Assembly: GCA_024803745.1 (NCBI GenBank)
Contig: JANJXV010000010.1
Coordinates: 29,623,525 to 29,687,524, forward strand
Direction: 5' to 3'
DNA from: Megascapheus bottae
Lineage: Eukaryota; Chordata; Mammalia; Rodentia; Geomyidae
DNA: 64,000 nt
Part shown: positions 11,640-22,151 of the stretch, piece by piece
How positions within the stretch are numbered: position 1 is the first letter of the stretch
How the letters are laid out: each line of letters begins with the position of its first letter
Notes under the pieces: model-generated
The model's input: the letters and a program-made list of their open reading frames with translations, nothing else
Databases searched by the model: none
Told to the model about the DNA's origin: nothing
Made by a program: the position numbers and the translations under genes

Positions 11640-12022
11640 AGAATGTCCCTAACAGAATTTTTAAAACAACAAAACCTGGGAAAAGTTAAAAGCTGTCCTT
11701 CAGGGCCCATTGCTGATTGGCTGACACAACCTAAACTATTCCTCAAAAATATATAGAACCTATGTGTGTTCTTGAAGGAAAGCATGCACTCCTACCAAAT
11801 GATAGGTTTTCTCTATTCCAATGATTCCTCTGCCTTTCTTATCTGATTCTTGCTCTGCTCCTTGACCTGGATGGTAGGTTTCTGAATAGTGTCCACAAAG
11901 TTTCTTTCTCTTTTCATGTGGCTTTATTTCTATTGTGCTTCCTGAAGAAAGTATATTTCCAGCTGGTTCCTTGGTTTGTTTAACCGCTGTGCTTACATAA
12001 ATAAAACTTTAGCTCACTGGAA
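11640..12022 (+). mobile_element. Possible old solo LTR
   Basis: Suggestive only. A CCAAT-type block (GCTGATTGGCTGAC) is followed about 30 bp later by a TATA-like ATATATAGAACC, a pyrimidine-rich segment, and then ACATAAATAAAACTTTAGCTCAC, which has a polyadenylation signal placed as in R-U5. No TG...CA ends or target duplications are obvious, and no internal retroviral sequence flanks it. Confidence 0.25.
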
Positions 12023-12365
12023 ATAAAATAGTTTAACTCTGAATAGTCAAAATCTAAATCATGTTCTCAATGTACTTTTATAGCTGATACTAAGTGCTAG
12101 ATATCATTTTGTCATATCATGGCTGACATACATGCCTGTTTAGAAAGTACAATTCTTGAAGTGGTTCTTTATTTGTCCTGATTAAAAAAAAAATGTGAAG
12201 CATTCTTATTGCTGTTAAAGCAACTGGATATTATTAAGCAGCTAAAAGTTTATGCCAAATATGTTCTAATTATTCTATTGAATCTTCATGACTTAAATCA
12301 GAGGTATTGTTTTAACCTAGAATAAAACTAAGGTACAAAGATTTTAAGTGTTTTGATTTGCACAC

Positions 12366-12455
12366 CTTTTTTCTTTTCTTGCGGAACTGGGGATGAAACT
12401 CAGGCCTTCCTGTGTACTAGGCAAAACTGTCCCACCAATCTACAATCAAGCCCTT
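12366..12455 (-). mobile_element. ID-like SINE monomer, antisense
   Basis: Contains GGGGATGAAACTCAGGCCTTCC and GTACTAGGCAAAACTGTCCCACCA, the antisense order of an ID-type tRNA-derived unit (B box then A box). It is diverged. Confidence 0.6.
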
Positions 12456-12565
12456 TCATTTTATTTTGAAACTAGTTCATATGGGGTTTTCTAGTCAGTC
12501 CTTGACCTTTTCCTGTCTTCTCTTCTCAAGTATTTCAGTTTATGAGCATAGACAACCATACCCAG

Positions 12566-12787
12566 CACAGTATGTATTTTTTTTTTTTGCCAGTCTTGGG
12601 GCTTGAACTCAGTGCCTGGATACTGTCCTTGAGCACTTATTGCTCAAGGATAAAGCTCTGCCACTTGAATCAGAACACCACTTCTGGCTTTTTCTGTGCA
12701 TGTGGTATCAAAGAATCAAACCCAGAGCTTTATATATGTAGGCAAGCACGGTAACATTAAGCCACCACACTCCCAGCCCCACAGTAT
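12566..12787 (-). mobile_element. ID-like dimeric SINE, antisense, with target-site duplication
   Basis: Starts with a T tract and GCCAGTCTTGGGGCTTGAAC, then the right-arm and left-arm boxes, ending CACTCCCAGCCC. An 8-bp direct repeat CACAGTAT lies at 12566-12573 and 12780-12787, with further similarity beyond it (GTATTTT versus TTATTTT). Confidence 0.88.
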
Positions 12788-13261
12788 TTATTTTATAGCC
12801 CAAATTGTTCATCCTAAAATTTAAGGGCTAGGAACCTTATTGTCACATATAAATCTTGATTTTTAAGTTTTAAATCAAAATTAGTACAATACTAGCCCTT
12901 TACTCCTGTCGTACAGAGATGCAACGCCTACCTGAAATTCCATGCTCCTCCCCCGCCCTCTCTCCTACCACAGCCTGAGTGTGCAAGGTAAAATCATTCA
13001 CCTTCCTTGGTAATGTGTGATACTCTGGATCCGTGGGCTTTTGAGTGATAGATACCATCTAGTATAGGTGTATCTCTTACATTTCTGCTTTAGAAATGTG
13101 ATCATCACGGACTAGAATTATTTAACTTAAGCCTTTGGGATAATATATACTATCCTAGATTAGATTTATTTTTATTTATTGTTCCAATACTGGTTTTAGA
13201 TTAAGAACTGTGTACTTGCAAGACAAGAGCTATACTGTAGACCAGAGGGGTTTCACTTTTA

Positions 13262-13263
<2 letters not shown>
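12788..13263. other. Unassigned background sequence
   Basis: No repeat family or gene recognised. Confidence 0.4.

Positions 13264-13308
<45 letters not shown>
13264..13308 (+). repeat. (GT)n microsatellite
   Basis: An uninterrupted GT run of about 22 units. The open frame through it owes its length to the repeat. Confidence 0.97.
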
Positions 13309-13313
<5 letters not shown>

Positions 13314-13619
13314 CTGTAGCTCAGATATAATTTCAGACAAGAACATGAAATTACTCACGGAAACACTTCAGAAACCGATTATGAAAAGAATAAGATTTGT
13401 TTTTAAACTCTCCCTTTGCTTTGGAGACAACCCTGACCTTCCTTCCTGCCTAGCACAAAAGAGGCATCCTCTCTGTGCTCACTGTCAGTCATCAATAAGG
13501 CACCTGAAAGCTTTTCATTGAATAAGAAATTGTAAAAGGACAGAAAGGTTTCACAAGACTCAGCCTTTCACAAGCAGCTGGCATCACCACCTTTACAGCT
13601 GCCTTGGTCAGGGTAGAGC
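13309..13619. other. Unassigned background sequence
   Basis: No repeat family or gene recognised. Confidence 0.4.
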
Positions 13620-13690
13620 AAAGGCTCAATGGTAGATTGTGTGCTTAGCATGCATGTGGCACTGGGTTCAATTTCCACCATAAAAATAAC
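13620..13690 (+). mobile_element. ID-like SINE monomer
   Basis: GGCTCAATGGTAGATTGTGT (A-box region), GCTTAGCATGCATG and CTGGGTTCAATTTCC (B box), followed by a short A-rich end. This is the tRNA-derived ID unit on its own. Confidence 0.75.
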
Positions 13691-13899
13691 CAAGATCCTT
13701 TGCTAACTTCAGTTTTTCTCATGGCTCCTACTGAGCATAGGCCTTGTGAAACAGATGTTGTAAGCCACAGAGCTGGTCCCATAAAGTTGGTCCCAGTAAA
13801 GCTGCTCCTCCATGTGTCCATTTAGAACACAAAATGTATGGACTGCCTTTGAGTACATGGCAGATTTGATCCAAATTACCAACTGTCACCTTCTAAGGT

Positions 13900-14163
13900 G
13901 ACCAGTTGTTGTGGTTGTTGTTGGTGGTGGTTGTAGGGCTTGGATTCTGTGCCTAGGAGCTATCCCTGAGGGCTTCAGCTCAAAGCCAGCGCTCTACCAG
14001 GTTGAGCCACTGGACCAGTTTTGGTTTTCTGGTACTTAATTGGAGATAAGAGTCTCATGGACTTTTGTGCCCAGGCTGGCTTTGAACTGCAACCCTCAGA
14101 AATCAGCCTCCTGAGTAAGTAGGATTACAGGCGTGAGCCACCAGCACCTGGGTTGGACCAGTT
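13900..14163 (-). mobile_element. Chimeric SINE (7SL-tRNA type), antisense, with target-site duplication
   Basis: Right arm followed by linker (GGTACTTAATTGGAGATAAG) and a well-kept left arm ending in TCCTGAGTAAGTAGGATTAC and GCGTGAGCCACCAGCACCTG. An 8-bp direct repeat GACCAGTT lies at 13900-13907 and 14156-14163. Confidence 0.92.
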
Positions 14164-15180
14164 TTGTTTTGTTTTGTTTTGTTTTTAATCTGCAAAATAG
14201 GGTCGGATCACTTACTTCAGAGAATGGTCTAAGGATTCAGTGGATGCATAATGAACATTTCCTAAATATTGGTTACTGTTATTACTAGAGATATTTGAAA
14301 TCCATACTGAGCTATTCTCTCAAGAAAGAGTCTTTCAATTGCTTGTTAGGATAGTAGAGTATTTCTGGGATTTTAAAAAGGAATCAAAGAAATGATTTGA
14401 ACCAAATGAATTGGAGAATAATCTTTGCCTCAATTACAGAAAGAAACCAAATCAATTCAAGAAAAGAAAATGATATTAAATATTTTAATGAGAAAATTTC
14501 CAAGGAAATGAATGAAACAGAATGTAAGAATATGTGAATTACAATGTCATATTAACGAAAATCATTTTTCCTACAGAAGAGCCAGGATAAATTTCTTTAC
14601 TATTCAGCAGAAGAAACTGCTTTCTACAGAGAAAAACTAAAAGTAACATTTGAATTTTCAAACTGTGTATAGTGATATTTTTCATTTTAATAAGACATGC
14701 CAAGAGAGAACTTGTAATAGACTATTTGAATTGTAAATATATATGAAATCATCACCTAAATATCTAAATGAGAGACATTATAACAGTATATTTTGTGAAT
14801 GTAATTTTTTTATTTTCATTACATTTTTCCATACATTTATTTACTATTACCACAATATTTTTAATGTGAATAAATAAACTCACATTACAGGAAGAATATA
14901 TAATATTTTGAGGCGTCTAAATTTCTGTATTTCTTATTGAATGACTCCTTTTGTAAAAAAGGTGAACTTTTTTTTCTTTCTTATAGGAATTAGACAGTTC
15001 CTATTACTCATGTGAAGGAAACGCATTAAAGTGAGTAGCGTTTCATTAGCTGATGCTAAAAGAGTCTTGTCTATTTATCACAGCATATCTGGTTTCCTCA
15101 TTTGCCACATGAAGGAGTCACTCTGGCTCATCTCTAGCATTTGATTTAGTATCATTCCCTGACTCCTATTTTTGAGATTT
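14164..15180. other. Unassigned AT-rich sequence
   Basis: About 1 kb of AT-rich sequence with a GTTTT run at its start. No gene or mobile element recognised. Confidence 0.45.
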
Positions 15181-15411
15181 TTTTTTTTCTTGATTTGTGG
15201 AACTTGACCTCTGGGCCTGGGTGTTGTCCCTGAGCTCTTCCACTCAAGGCTACGCCTTAGCCCTTAAGCCACAGCTCCACTTCTGGTTTTCAAGTGGTTA
15301 ATTGGACATAAGAGTTTCATGGACTTTAGTGACCACGTTGGCTTTGAACCACAATCTACAGACCTCAGCCTCCTGAGTAGCTAAGATTACAGGTGTGAAC
15401 CACTGTACCCA
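15181..15411 (-). mobile_element. Chimeric SINE (7SL-tRNA type), antisense
   Basis: T tract, right arm (CTGGGCCTGGGTGTTGTCCC), linker (GGTTAATTGGACATAAGAG), left arm (CTCAGCCTCCTGAGTAGCTA, AGATTACAGGTGTGAACCAC). Flanks share a near-identical TGAG(G)ATTTTT, a probable target duplication. Confidence 0.9.
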
Positions 15412-16136
15412 GTGAGGATTTTTCTTTTTTTAGATGTTGAACTTCCCCATTAGTATATCAGCTTGCAAATAATAAACATCACATAATGAGCGGTTCATTC
15501 CAGGACACTTATTTCTGTGTTAGACAGATGTCTCAGAGACAGCAAGATTGAACATTCAGTTCCACAATGAAACAATGAACTGCAGAGAAAGACACCCTAC
15601 CTCCCAGTCACAGCACTGAGGCAGCACATGGATGTATGCTATTTGGAAAGGGTTAGACAAAAGAAATCTCCGGAAAGGAAGCACTGAATCATTAGAATTA
15701 GAGGCTGCTACTAAGGGAGAAGTAACCCAAAATGATTGTTAAGCTGTACTGATGTTAGTGATCCAGCAACATTCTCAAAACTGTATCAACAACTTGGATA
15801 TAGCATAGAGTATCCCAAATTTGTTTTACTAAGATTATTTAACAAGAAAATAAAATGAATGTCACCATATTTATATTTCACTTATTTTTTTGGAAAAGGT
15901 GACTCCATTCACATTTTTTAAACTACTTTAGGAACCGTTCTTTCCTTCTAACTTTTTTTGGGGGGAGGATCAGTCATGGAGCTTGAAAATTTTTGTATAT
16001 GCTGCTGAATTCAATGAGCTAGTATTTAGGTGATATTTTTAACAATGTTCATTACAGACATACAATTTTCTTGTAATCCTTTTCTTGGCTTTCTGAAACA
16101 CTGTGATACCACCTTTACAAAAATGACTAAAAGAGT
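15412..16136. other. Unassigned sequence with a small SINE-like scrap
   Basis: At about 15953-15990 a T/G-rich stretch followed by CAGTCATGGAGCTTGA resembles the start of an antisense SINE right arm, but it is too short to call. The rest is unassigned. Confidence 0.4.
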
Positions 16137-16353
16137 GCCGGGAGTTTGGCCTAATGGTAAAGTGCTTGCCTAGCATGCACAAAGAGTGGGTTTTGATTCC
16201 TTGGTACCATATACATAGCAAAAGCTGGAAATGGTGATGTGAGTCACGTGGTAGAGTACTAGTCTTGTCTTGAGAAAGACCAAGGACAATGCTTAGGCCC
16301 TGAGCTTGCACCCCAGGACTGGCAAAATAAATAAATAAATAAATAAATAAATA
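16137..16353 (+). mobile_element. ID-like dimeric SINE (tRNA-tRNA type)
   Basis: Sense copy. GGGAGTTTGGCCTAATGGTA and GTGCTTGCCTAGCATGCACA form the left arm, and GTGATGTGAGTCACGTGGTAG with GGCCCTGAGCTTGCACCCC forms the right arm. The terminal GGACTGGCAAAA is followed by an (AAAT)n tail (16326-16353). Minus-strand open reading across it is a shadow of the SINE. Confidence 0.93.
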
Positions 16354-16919
16354 AGCTAAAGTATCATTTCCTTCTCTTCAATTATCTAGTAAATCTGAGA
16401 AAGTTTGCAGATGCCCTTTCCCTCTCTCTCCCTACCTCACTAGGCTGATATTGGTCCACTGCTGGTGTCTCCCTGGATCCAAGGACTCTTTTTTTTCTGT
16501 AAATTCTTTTCTTCTTGACATACACTCCATGATTTCCATTTTTTTCTTCTTCGATACTGCAGACTTACTTTAGTTTTCAGAAATCTGGACTCAAAACTCC
16601 CCAGTGAATTTTTTTATTTCAGTTAATGTCCTTTTCAGCTCCAGAATTTCCTTGTACCTTTTCTTGGTTTTCTGTTATTTTTACAAATACTTCCATAGAA
16701 ATAATTTTCTTGATTTCTATTATATCTTCCTTAATTTTAAAATAAATTCAAAATAGTTATTTTTCAGTGATTTTCTTTTCTAAATTATTAGCCATCCTGG
16801 CCAGTCTTTGATAATGTATTTTTCTTTGAATAGGCCATAGTTTCCTCATTCTTAACTTTTGAATAAATAATGTAATAATAATAACAACAAAAATTCTTCC
16901 CCTTCTTTAGTTTGTCCCT
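16354..16919. other. Unassigned T-rich sequence
   Basis: No repeat family or gene recognised, apart from small TAAT/AACAA runs. Confidence 0.4.
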
Positions 16920-17224
16920 TTTGTTTGTTTTTGTTGTTTTGTTGTTTGTTTTTCTTGGTCCTGGGGCTTAAACTCTGGGCCTGGGAAGTGTCCCTGATCT
17001 GCTCAAGGCTACTACCCTAGCCCTGGGCCTGGGTGTTGTCTTTGAGCTCTGCAGCTCAAGACTACTGCCATAACATTGAGCCAAGCCCCACTTACCCTTT
17101 TCTAGAAGTCAATTGATTATAAGAGTCTCAGGTCCCTTTGTGCCTGGGCTGGCTTTGAACCTTGATCCTCAGATCCCAACCTCCTGAGTAGCTAGGATTA
17201 CAGGTGAGAGCTACTGCTCCCAGC
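16920..17224 (-). mobile_element. Chimeric SINE, antisense, with internal right-arm duplication
   Basis: Antisense 7SL-tRNA SINE. The part of the right arm beginning CTGGGCCTGGG occurs twice in tandem (about 16975-17021 and 17022-17070), which makes this copy about 50 bp longer than its relatives. The left arm is normal (CCTCCTGAGTAGCTAGGATT). Confidence 0.88.
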
Positions 17225-17481
17225 CCTGTTTTTGTTTTTATTTTGTTTTGGGGTCATGAGGCTTGAACTCTGGGAATGGGCGTGTCCCTGAGCTCTTCAG
17301 CTCAAGGCTACCACACTATCCCTGGAACCAAAGAGCCACTTCCCACTTCTGCTTTTCTAGTGGTTAATTGGAGATAAGAGTCTCAATGTCTTTAGTGTCC
17401 AGTCTGGCTATGAACCACGATCCTCAGATCTCAGCCTCCTGAGTAGCTAGAATTATAGGCGTGAGCCACTTTACCTGGCTT
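17225..17481 (-). mobile_element. Second chimeric SINE in tandem, antisense
   Basis: A second 7SL-tRNA SINE of the same orientation begins immediately after the first. CCTGTTTTTGTTTTTAT before it and CCTGTTTTGTTTTTAT after it look like an imperfect target duplication, so the second copy probably inserted at the edge of the first rather than arising by unequal crossover. Confidence 0.88.
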
Positions 17482-17652
17482 CCTGTTTTGTTTTTATGTT
17501 GAATTTGTCAAAAATGTTGTGGGCTGCCTTTGAGCTGATTACCTGCCCTGTATAAACTTATAATCTTTCCTCGTATTTTTGGGCCTACACATTTCCTTTG
17601 GCATATGTGGTTAGGATATCATTTCCTTGTATATTACTTGCTCTAAAGTGCT

Positions 17653-18174
17653 CTAGTCTTCACTATCATGCACCCAAAAGTGGAAAGTGAAAAAGATGGT
17701 GCGATGATGGGGGAGGTTAGTAACTTCGTAAGTCATTTCAGCCATATCGGAGAAGATTGTAACAATTGGAGAAAAAGGCAATAAACTGCACATTTTCTGG
17801 TATTTATCAGTAGCAGCTGTCAGCAAAAGGAACACAGATCTCTGATATCTAGAGACAGGATCCTTGTTGTCTACTATGCCTGCCTCAAACTGCTCCAGGA
17901 ACATGTGCAGTTTCCTGTACACCTAAGGGAGACTGCTACTTTGCATGGATCTGAAATCGCTCCAAATTAACCGCAGGATGTTGTCCAAACCTTTTCCATG
18001 GACAATGCAAGCCTCTAATGACTAAAAAGCAGCACAATAGCTATAATGGATAGATTCTGCTAGTGAAATTGCCATTTCAGCTGTGAGAAGAGAGTTCTCT
18101 GTCTCCTATTTTGCCACCTTCCACATTCCTCTAAGAAGGCATTGTTTTAAATCAAATAGACTTTGTTTCTTATG
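17653..18174 (-). pseudogene. Unrecognised decayed reading frame, possible processed pseudogene
   Basis: Reading the minus strand from 18174 to 17653, one frame stays protein-like for about 174 codons and is broken only by three TAG codons (18106-18108, 18022-18024, 17923-17925). The text between stops is rich in Leu, Ile, Glu and Lys with aromatic residues (for example SIHYSYCAA and DNILRLIWSDFR, then VYRKLHMFLEQFEAG and YQRSVFLLLTAATDKYQ), suggesting a helical protein. I do not recognise the family. There is no clear start codon, no obvious poly(A) on the minus-strand 3' side and no flanking direct repeat found, so an old exon or a chance frame remains possible. All three stops are one C-to-T change away from CAG. 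Confidence 0.35.
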
Positions 18175-18246
18175 TCATTATAGATTGGTGAAATCTGGGC
18201 TGCTTGAAGCTACTCCTGCCTATAACTTATTTTTTTAAACACATGT

Positions 18247-18296
18247 AGCCAAACTGGTAGTGGTAGCATATGCCCATAATCCTTGTAAAAAGTAGG
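18247..18296 (+). mobile_element. B1-like SINE, 5' part (interrupted)
   Basis: Contains the B1-like GCATATGCCCATAATCCTTG. Its continuation lies beyond the SINE that splits it, at 18553-18625. Confidence 0.6.
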
Positions 18297-18557
18297 CAAA
18301 GGAGCCTGGCTTAGTGGCTCATGCCTGTAATCCTAGCTAGGATCAAGGTTCAAAGCCAGCCAGGGAACAAAAAGACCTAAGACTCTTATCTCCAATTTAC
18401 CTCTTAAAAAATGGGAAGTGGGGCTTGGCTCCAGGGTAGGGTGGTAGCCTTCAGCTGAAGAGCTCAGGGACAGTGCCCAGGTCCAGAGTTCAAGTCGCAT
18501 GACTCACAAAAATAAATAAAAAAATAAATAAACAAACAAATAATAAACAGACAAAGG
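18297..18557 (+). mobile_element. Chimeric SINE (7SL-tRNA type), sense, inserted in a B1
   Basis: GGCTTAGTGGCTCATGCCTG and TAATCCTAGCTAGGATCAAG, then AAAGCCAGCCAGGGA, the linker CTCTTATCTCCAATTTACC, and the right arm GCTGAAGAGCTCAGGGACAG, GAGTTCAAGTC, with an (AAAT)n-like tail. CAAAGG at both ends (18297-18302, 18552-18557) is a short possible target duplication. Confidence 0.88.
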
Positions 18558-18625
18558 TAGGATGAACATGAATTTGATACCAGCCTTGTCTACAGTAGTA
18601 GGACTTGTATCCAAACAAATAAGCA
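18558..18625 (+). mobile_element. B1-like SINE, 3' part (interrupted)
   Basis: TAGGATGAACATGAATTTGA and ACCAGCCTTGTCTACAGTAG continue the B1 order (GGAGGAT...GTTTGAGGCCAGCCTGG) left open at 18296. Confidence 0.6.
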
Positions 18626-18726
18626 AAGCAATGCCAAAATAATAATAAAATACACATATAGTTATTATATTACACTAAAGTTAACTCTAACTTTATCATA
18701 AAGAATTTTATGTAACACAAAAATTA

Positions 18727-18850
18727 GTCTAGAAGTCTGGGTATGGTGATGCATGACTGTAATTCTAGCACCAATGTTGCTGAAGTAGGAGAATCAAGAG
18801 TTCAAGGACAGTCTTTCTTGCAAGTCTCACACAAATTTGGGTTTCATATA
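18727..18850 (+). mobile_element. B1-like SINE
   Basis: GGGTATGGTGATGCATGACTG, TAATTCTAGCACC, TGAAGTAGGAGAATCAAGAG, TTCAAGGACAGTC follow the 7SL/B1 monomer order. Confidence 0.7.
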
Positions 18851-19276
18851 AAGGCTATCAACAGCCAAAATTAATTATTTAATTTGGAAAGTATAAAAAA
18901 TATCTACAGAAATAGTACTGAGCAGTAAATTCTCATGATTAAAAATAGTTTTTCAGGGGTGGTATCCAACAGTAGACGTCTGCACAGAAAAGCCAACTGT
19001 GATACCCATAGCTCATGAAGCTTCAACTCTGGGTTCACTAAAACCCAAGAGGCTGATCATTTTCTTTTCTTTTCCAATTACACTTCCATGCAAAAGCCAA
19101 CTTTATTAGAAAATTTGTACCTCAACCTCTATCTCCAGAGTAATTTTCATTGTGTTCTTCCACATTTGATCAGAATAAAATGGCCAGAATAGCATATCAT
19201 TGTGTCAACTCTAATAAATCTAGATTTCAATATGTTACAAGTTCCAGAAGACAAGCATAGAATGCTTCTTTATCAC

Positions 19277-19289
19277 AAATGTATTTTAC
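19277..19289 (+). repeat. Target-site duplication of L1 copy A, left
   Basis: The 13-bp AAATGTATTTTAC is repeated exactly at 23787-23799. It fixes both ends of L1 copy A. Confidence 0.9.
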
Positions 19290-20912
19290 GAGATGGGCGG
19301 AAGATGACAGTGGTTCAGTGTGAGTCTTTCTGAGCTCTTGCCAAGATACCAGGTCTAGCATCATAGGGGAAAGTTCATACCCAAAGATCCATGCTAAGTA
19401 AGCTTTAGCACCACAGCGATCTCAGTCAGGGAGGAGAAAGGCAGAAAACCAACGCAAGAAGACAGCATGGCTCTGAGCCGCCGAGGAGACAAAGCCTGAG
19501 AAGACACAGCCAGACAGAGCCTGCTCAAGCTCAGAGCCTTCACGTGGCCATGGCACGGACCTGCCAGCTTCACAGAACCAGAAACCCAAGCTATATGTGA
19601 GTACCTTCGTGGAAATATTTTCACTTCTGCTCACAGAATGGCATTGGAAAGGAATCCCTTCCCCTACCAGCTGACAGCAGTGCCATCTTGACTGCTGGCA
19701 AAAACCCTGCCAAATCAACTGGAGCCTTTATCCTTCAAAAGGGCAAAGGTTTTCCCAGAGGCAGCTTAGCCAGACTTCCGCCCCCAGTGCTAGTGGAAGT
19801 TCCTTCCCCTGGGCAGGGCCACACTCCTGGTAAACAAAGCTGTGTATAGCTCTACCAGCTTTTTTTTCCCTGCCCAATCAAGCACACTGATAGAAAAAAA
19901 AAAAAAAAAAACAAAAAAAAACAAAAAAAAAACGCAAGGCCAAACCACAGGAGAAGACTTTTTGAAGTGCTTGGATCCCGAATTCAGTGGAGACACAAGT
20001 TTATACCCCGTTCTCCCCACAAAAAAAAAAAAAAACCTGAAGAATACTCCCTTTTTTTTCCAGTTGTTTCATTTGCATTTTTATGTGTCCTTATTTTTTT
20101 TATTGCCATTTGACCTCCACCCTGTTTGTTTGTTTTTTAATGTTATAGTTCTCTCCATTTTTTTTCCCATTTTCCTTCTGCCATTGTGGTCGTTCCTAGA
20201 AACACAGTGACAGCACTGGGTACACACTGGATACAAATGATGTTTTTATTGATACAGTCACCTGCTTTTTAATTTGTTGGTTCTTAACCCTAGTATTTCT
20301 TGTCTAAGAACTCACAATTGTGTGGGATCTCTCCCCACCTTTTTTCTTGTTTTTCATTTGTAAATTTGTTTTAGTTTTACTTTTTCAAATTTTTATCATT
20401 GATCTCTCCTATATATACCTTCCTCTTTTCTGTACATATTCTTTATATATTTTTCTTACTTTCATAATTTTTATCTTATTTTTTCTAAATTTTGTACTCA
20501 ACTGTTTTACCCTTCTATCACCATATGTAAGTTATCCCTTTTCTTCATTACTATATTAATCTTACACTCCTACATTACTCTCTGGTCCTCTGTTCATCCT
20601 TCAACTTTTAAAATGCATGGATCTAGAGTTGATGGTTGTTGAATAATACTGTATATCAAGGTGTTCAATTATACTGTAGGTCCAGAGGGACTTAAATACA
20701 ATAGAGATTGAATTGGAGGGTGAGGGGGTTGGTCATAAAACTGTGACTGGTGGTGGTATTAGATTTGTCTGTAAGTGCACAAAAAGAGAGAGAAAATGAT
20801 AATACCAATCTAAAAGAACAAACATCTACTGTCTGGCCAGCTAAAGAGTTCTAGGTTGGTTATATCTTAAAAATTGGAATCTTGTGCAGTATTAATCTTG
20901 CTCCCATTTCAA
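19290..20912 (+). promoter_or_regulatory. 5' UTR/promoter region of L1 copy A
   Basis: The first 600 bp is GC-richer with many short motifs. It is followed by A-rich runs (19891-19931, 20019-20036) and a long T-rich stretch (20050-20600). From about 20480 onward it aligns with the 3' part of the copy B 5' UTR (shared CTGTATATC, AATAGAGATTG, CTGCACAAAAAGAG-like blocks). Open frames in the A-rich and T-rich runs are low-complexity artefacts. Confidence 0.75.
19301..19308 (+). promoter_or_regulatory. YY1-like site near the L1 copy A start
   Basis: AAGATGAC lies 12 bp after the first base defined by the target duplication. It is one base off AAGATGGC, the YY1 core found near the start of human L1. 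Copy B has the perfect form at the same offset. The function is inferred. Confidence 0.5.
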
Positions 20913-22103
20913 ATGTGCAGAACAAGAAACTCAAGAAAAAAGGCAAATCAATGTATAGCATCTCCCAACCAATATAAACAGGCAATGGAGCAGTCAACGG
21001 CAAAATTAGAGGACTGTCCCCTAAATGCTATACAAATGCAATTGATAAACATGATCAATGAAAAGTTTGAAAACATATAGAAAGAGATACATGAGGAAGA
21101 CCTATCTAAATGAGATGAAACCATAAAAAAGATGATACATAAACATTAGGAAGCCATAATAAAGGATTTACATGAACATGAGGAAGCTAGAGAAAGAAAA
21201 ATGGTCGAATTCATCGAATCCACAAACAAAAAGCTGACCGAACTCCAATAAATGTCCAATGAGAGTAAAGCTGCTAAGCTAAAAACTCAAATGGAAATCA
21301 AGGAGTTAAAGAAGTCCATACATGATCTAAAACAATAGATGCAAGGCATCAAAAATAAGCAACTGGAAGGGAGGGAGATAAAGAATAAAGTAGAAAGTAT
21401 TGATAGAAGGTTAGACAATGCAGAAGACAGAATCTCTGGAGTTGAAGATAATCTAGTTGGTATACACAAAGAACAGAAAATGAGTCACAACAAATCTAGG
21501 AAATATGAGAGAATGCTTCAGGAGGTCCAAGATATAGTAGGAAGCCTAATTTAAGAGTAATTGGTATTGAGGAGAGTCTGGAGAAAGAGGTTAATGGTAT
21601 TGGAAATATACTTCAGGGAATCATCTCAGAGAACTTCCCAAATATCCAGAAGGGCAGGCCCATCCAGCTACAAGAAGCTTTTAAAACCCCAAACAGACCT
21701 AACCAGAAAAGGACATCCCATCACCACATTATAATCTGTACAGGATCAATAGAGACCAAAGAAAGGATCCTAAAAGCAGCCAGGAAGAAGAGAACAATCA
21801 CCTACAAATGAAAACCAATCAGAATAACCACAGATTTCTCAGCAGAGACCATGCAAGCAAGAAAAGATTGGAAGGATATATGCCATGCCCGTAAGACAAA
21901 TAATTACCAACCAAGAATACTGTACCCAGCTAAGCTCTCATTCATGAAAGAACAATAAAAACCTTCTATTCCAAGGAAAAGTTGCAATATTATGTAGCAT
22001 CAAACCAGCATTACAAAAAATTATCAAAGATGTTCTACACATTGAAAACCAACACAAACATGGTATTGACAAAGAAATGGCACCTAAAAATCATACCTGC
22101 TAA
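20913..22103 (+). pseudogene. L1 ORF1 remnant (copy A)
   Basis: Aligns from its ATG (MCRTRNSRKKANQ) with copy B ORF1 (MGRTRNSRKMSNQ). The intact protein is an RNA-binding coiled-coil trimer with an RRM and a C-terminal domain that coats L1 RNA. Several in-frame stops occur, the first near 21078. The coiled-coil part (around 21340-21555) and the RRM/CTD text (VNGIGNILQGIIS-like at 21590, QPRILYPAKLSF-like near 21915) are still visible. The end is placed at TAA 22101-22103 by alignment with copy B. Confidence 0.9.
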
Positions 22104-22151
22104 TTATCGCAAGAACTGTCAAACCACAGGCCCTAATGAAAACTTTTAAAA

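Noticed and set aside
13620..13690. Possible tRNA gene
   Set aside because: The A and B boxes are present, but there is no cloverleaf or terminator and the sequence belongs to the ID-like SINE family repeated many times in the window.
16039..16311. Minus-strand 90-codon frame
   Set aside because: It is the reverse complement of an ID-like SINE; similar frames occur over other SINEs at 12.5, 38.5 and 43.8 kb.
19394..20559. Open frames on both strands in the L1 copy A 5' UTR
   Set aside because: They follow A-runs, T-runs and local GC content. No relation to ORF1, ORF2 or a known L1 accessory frame.
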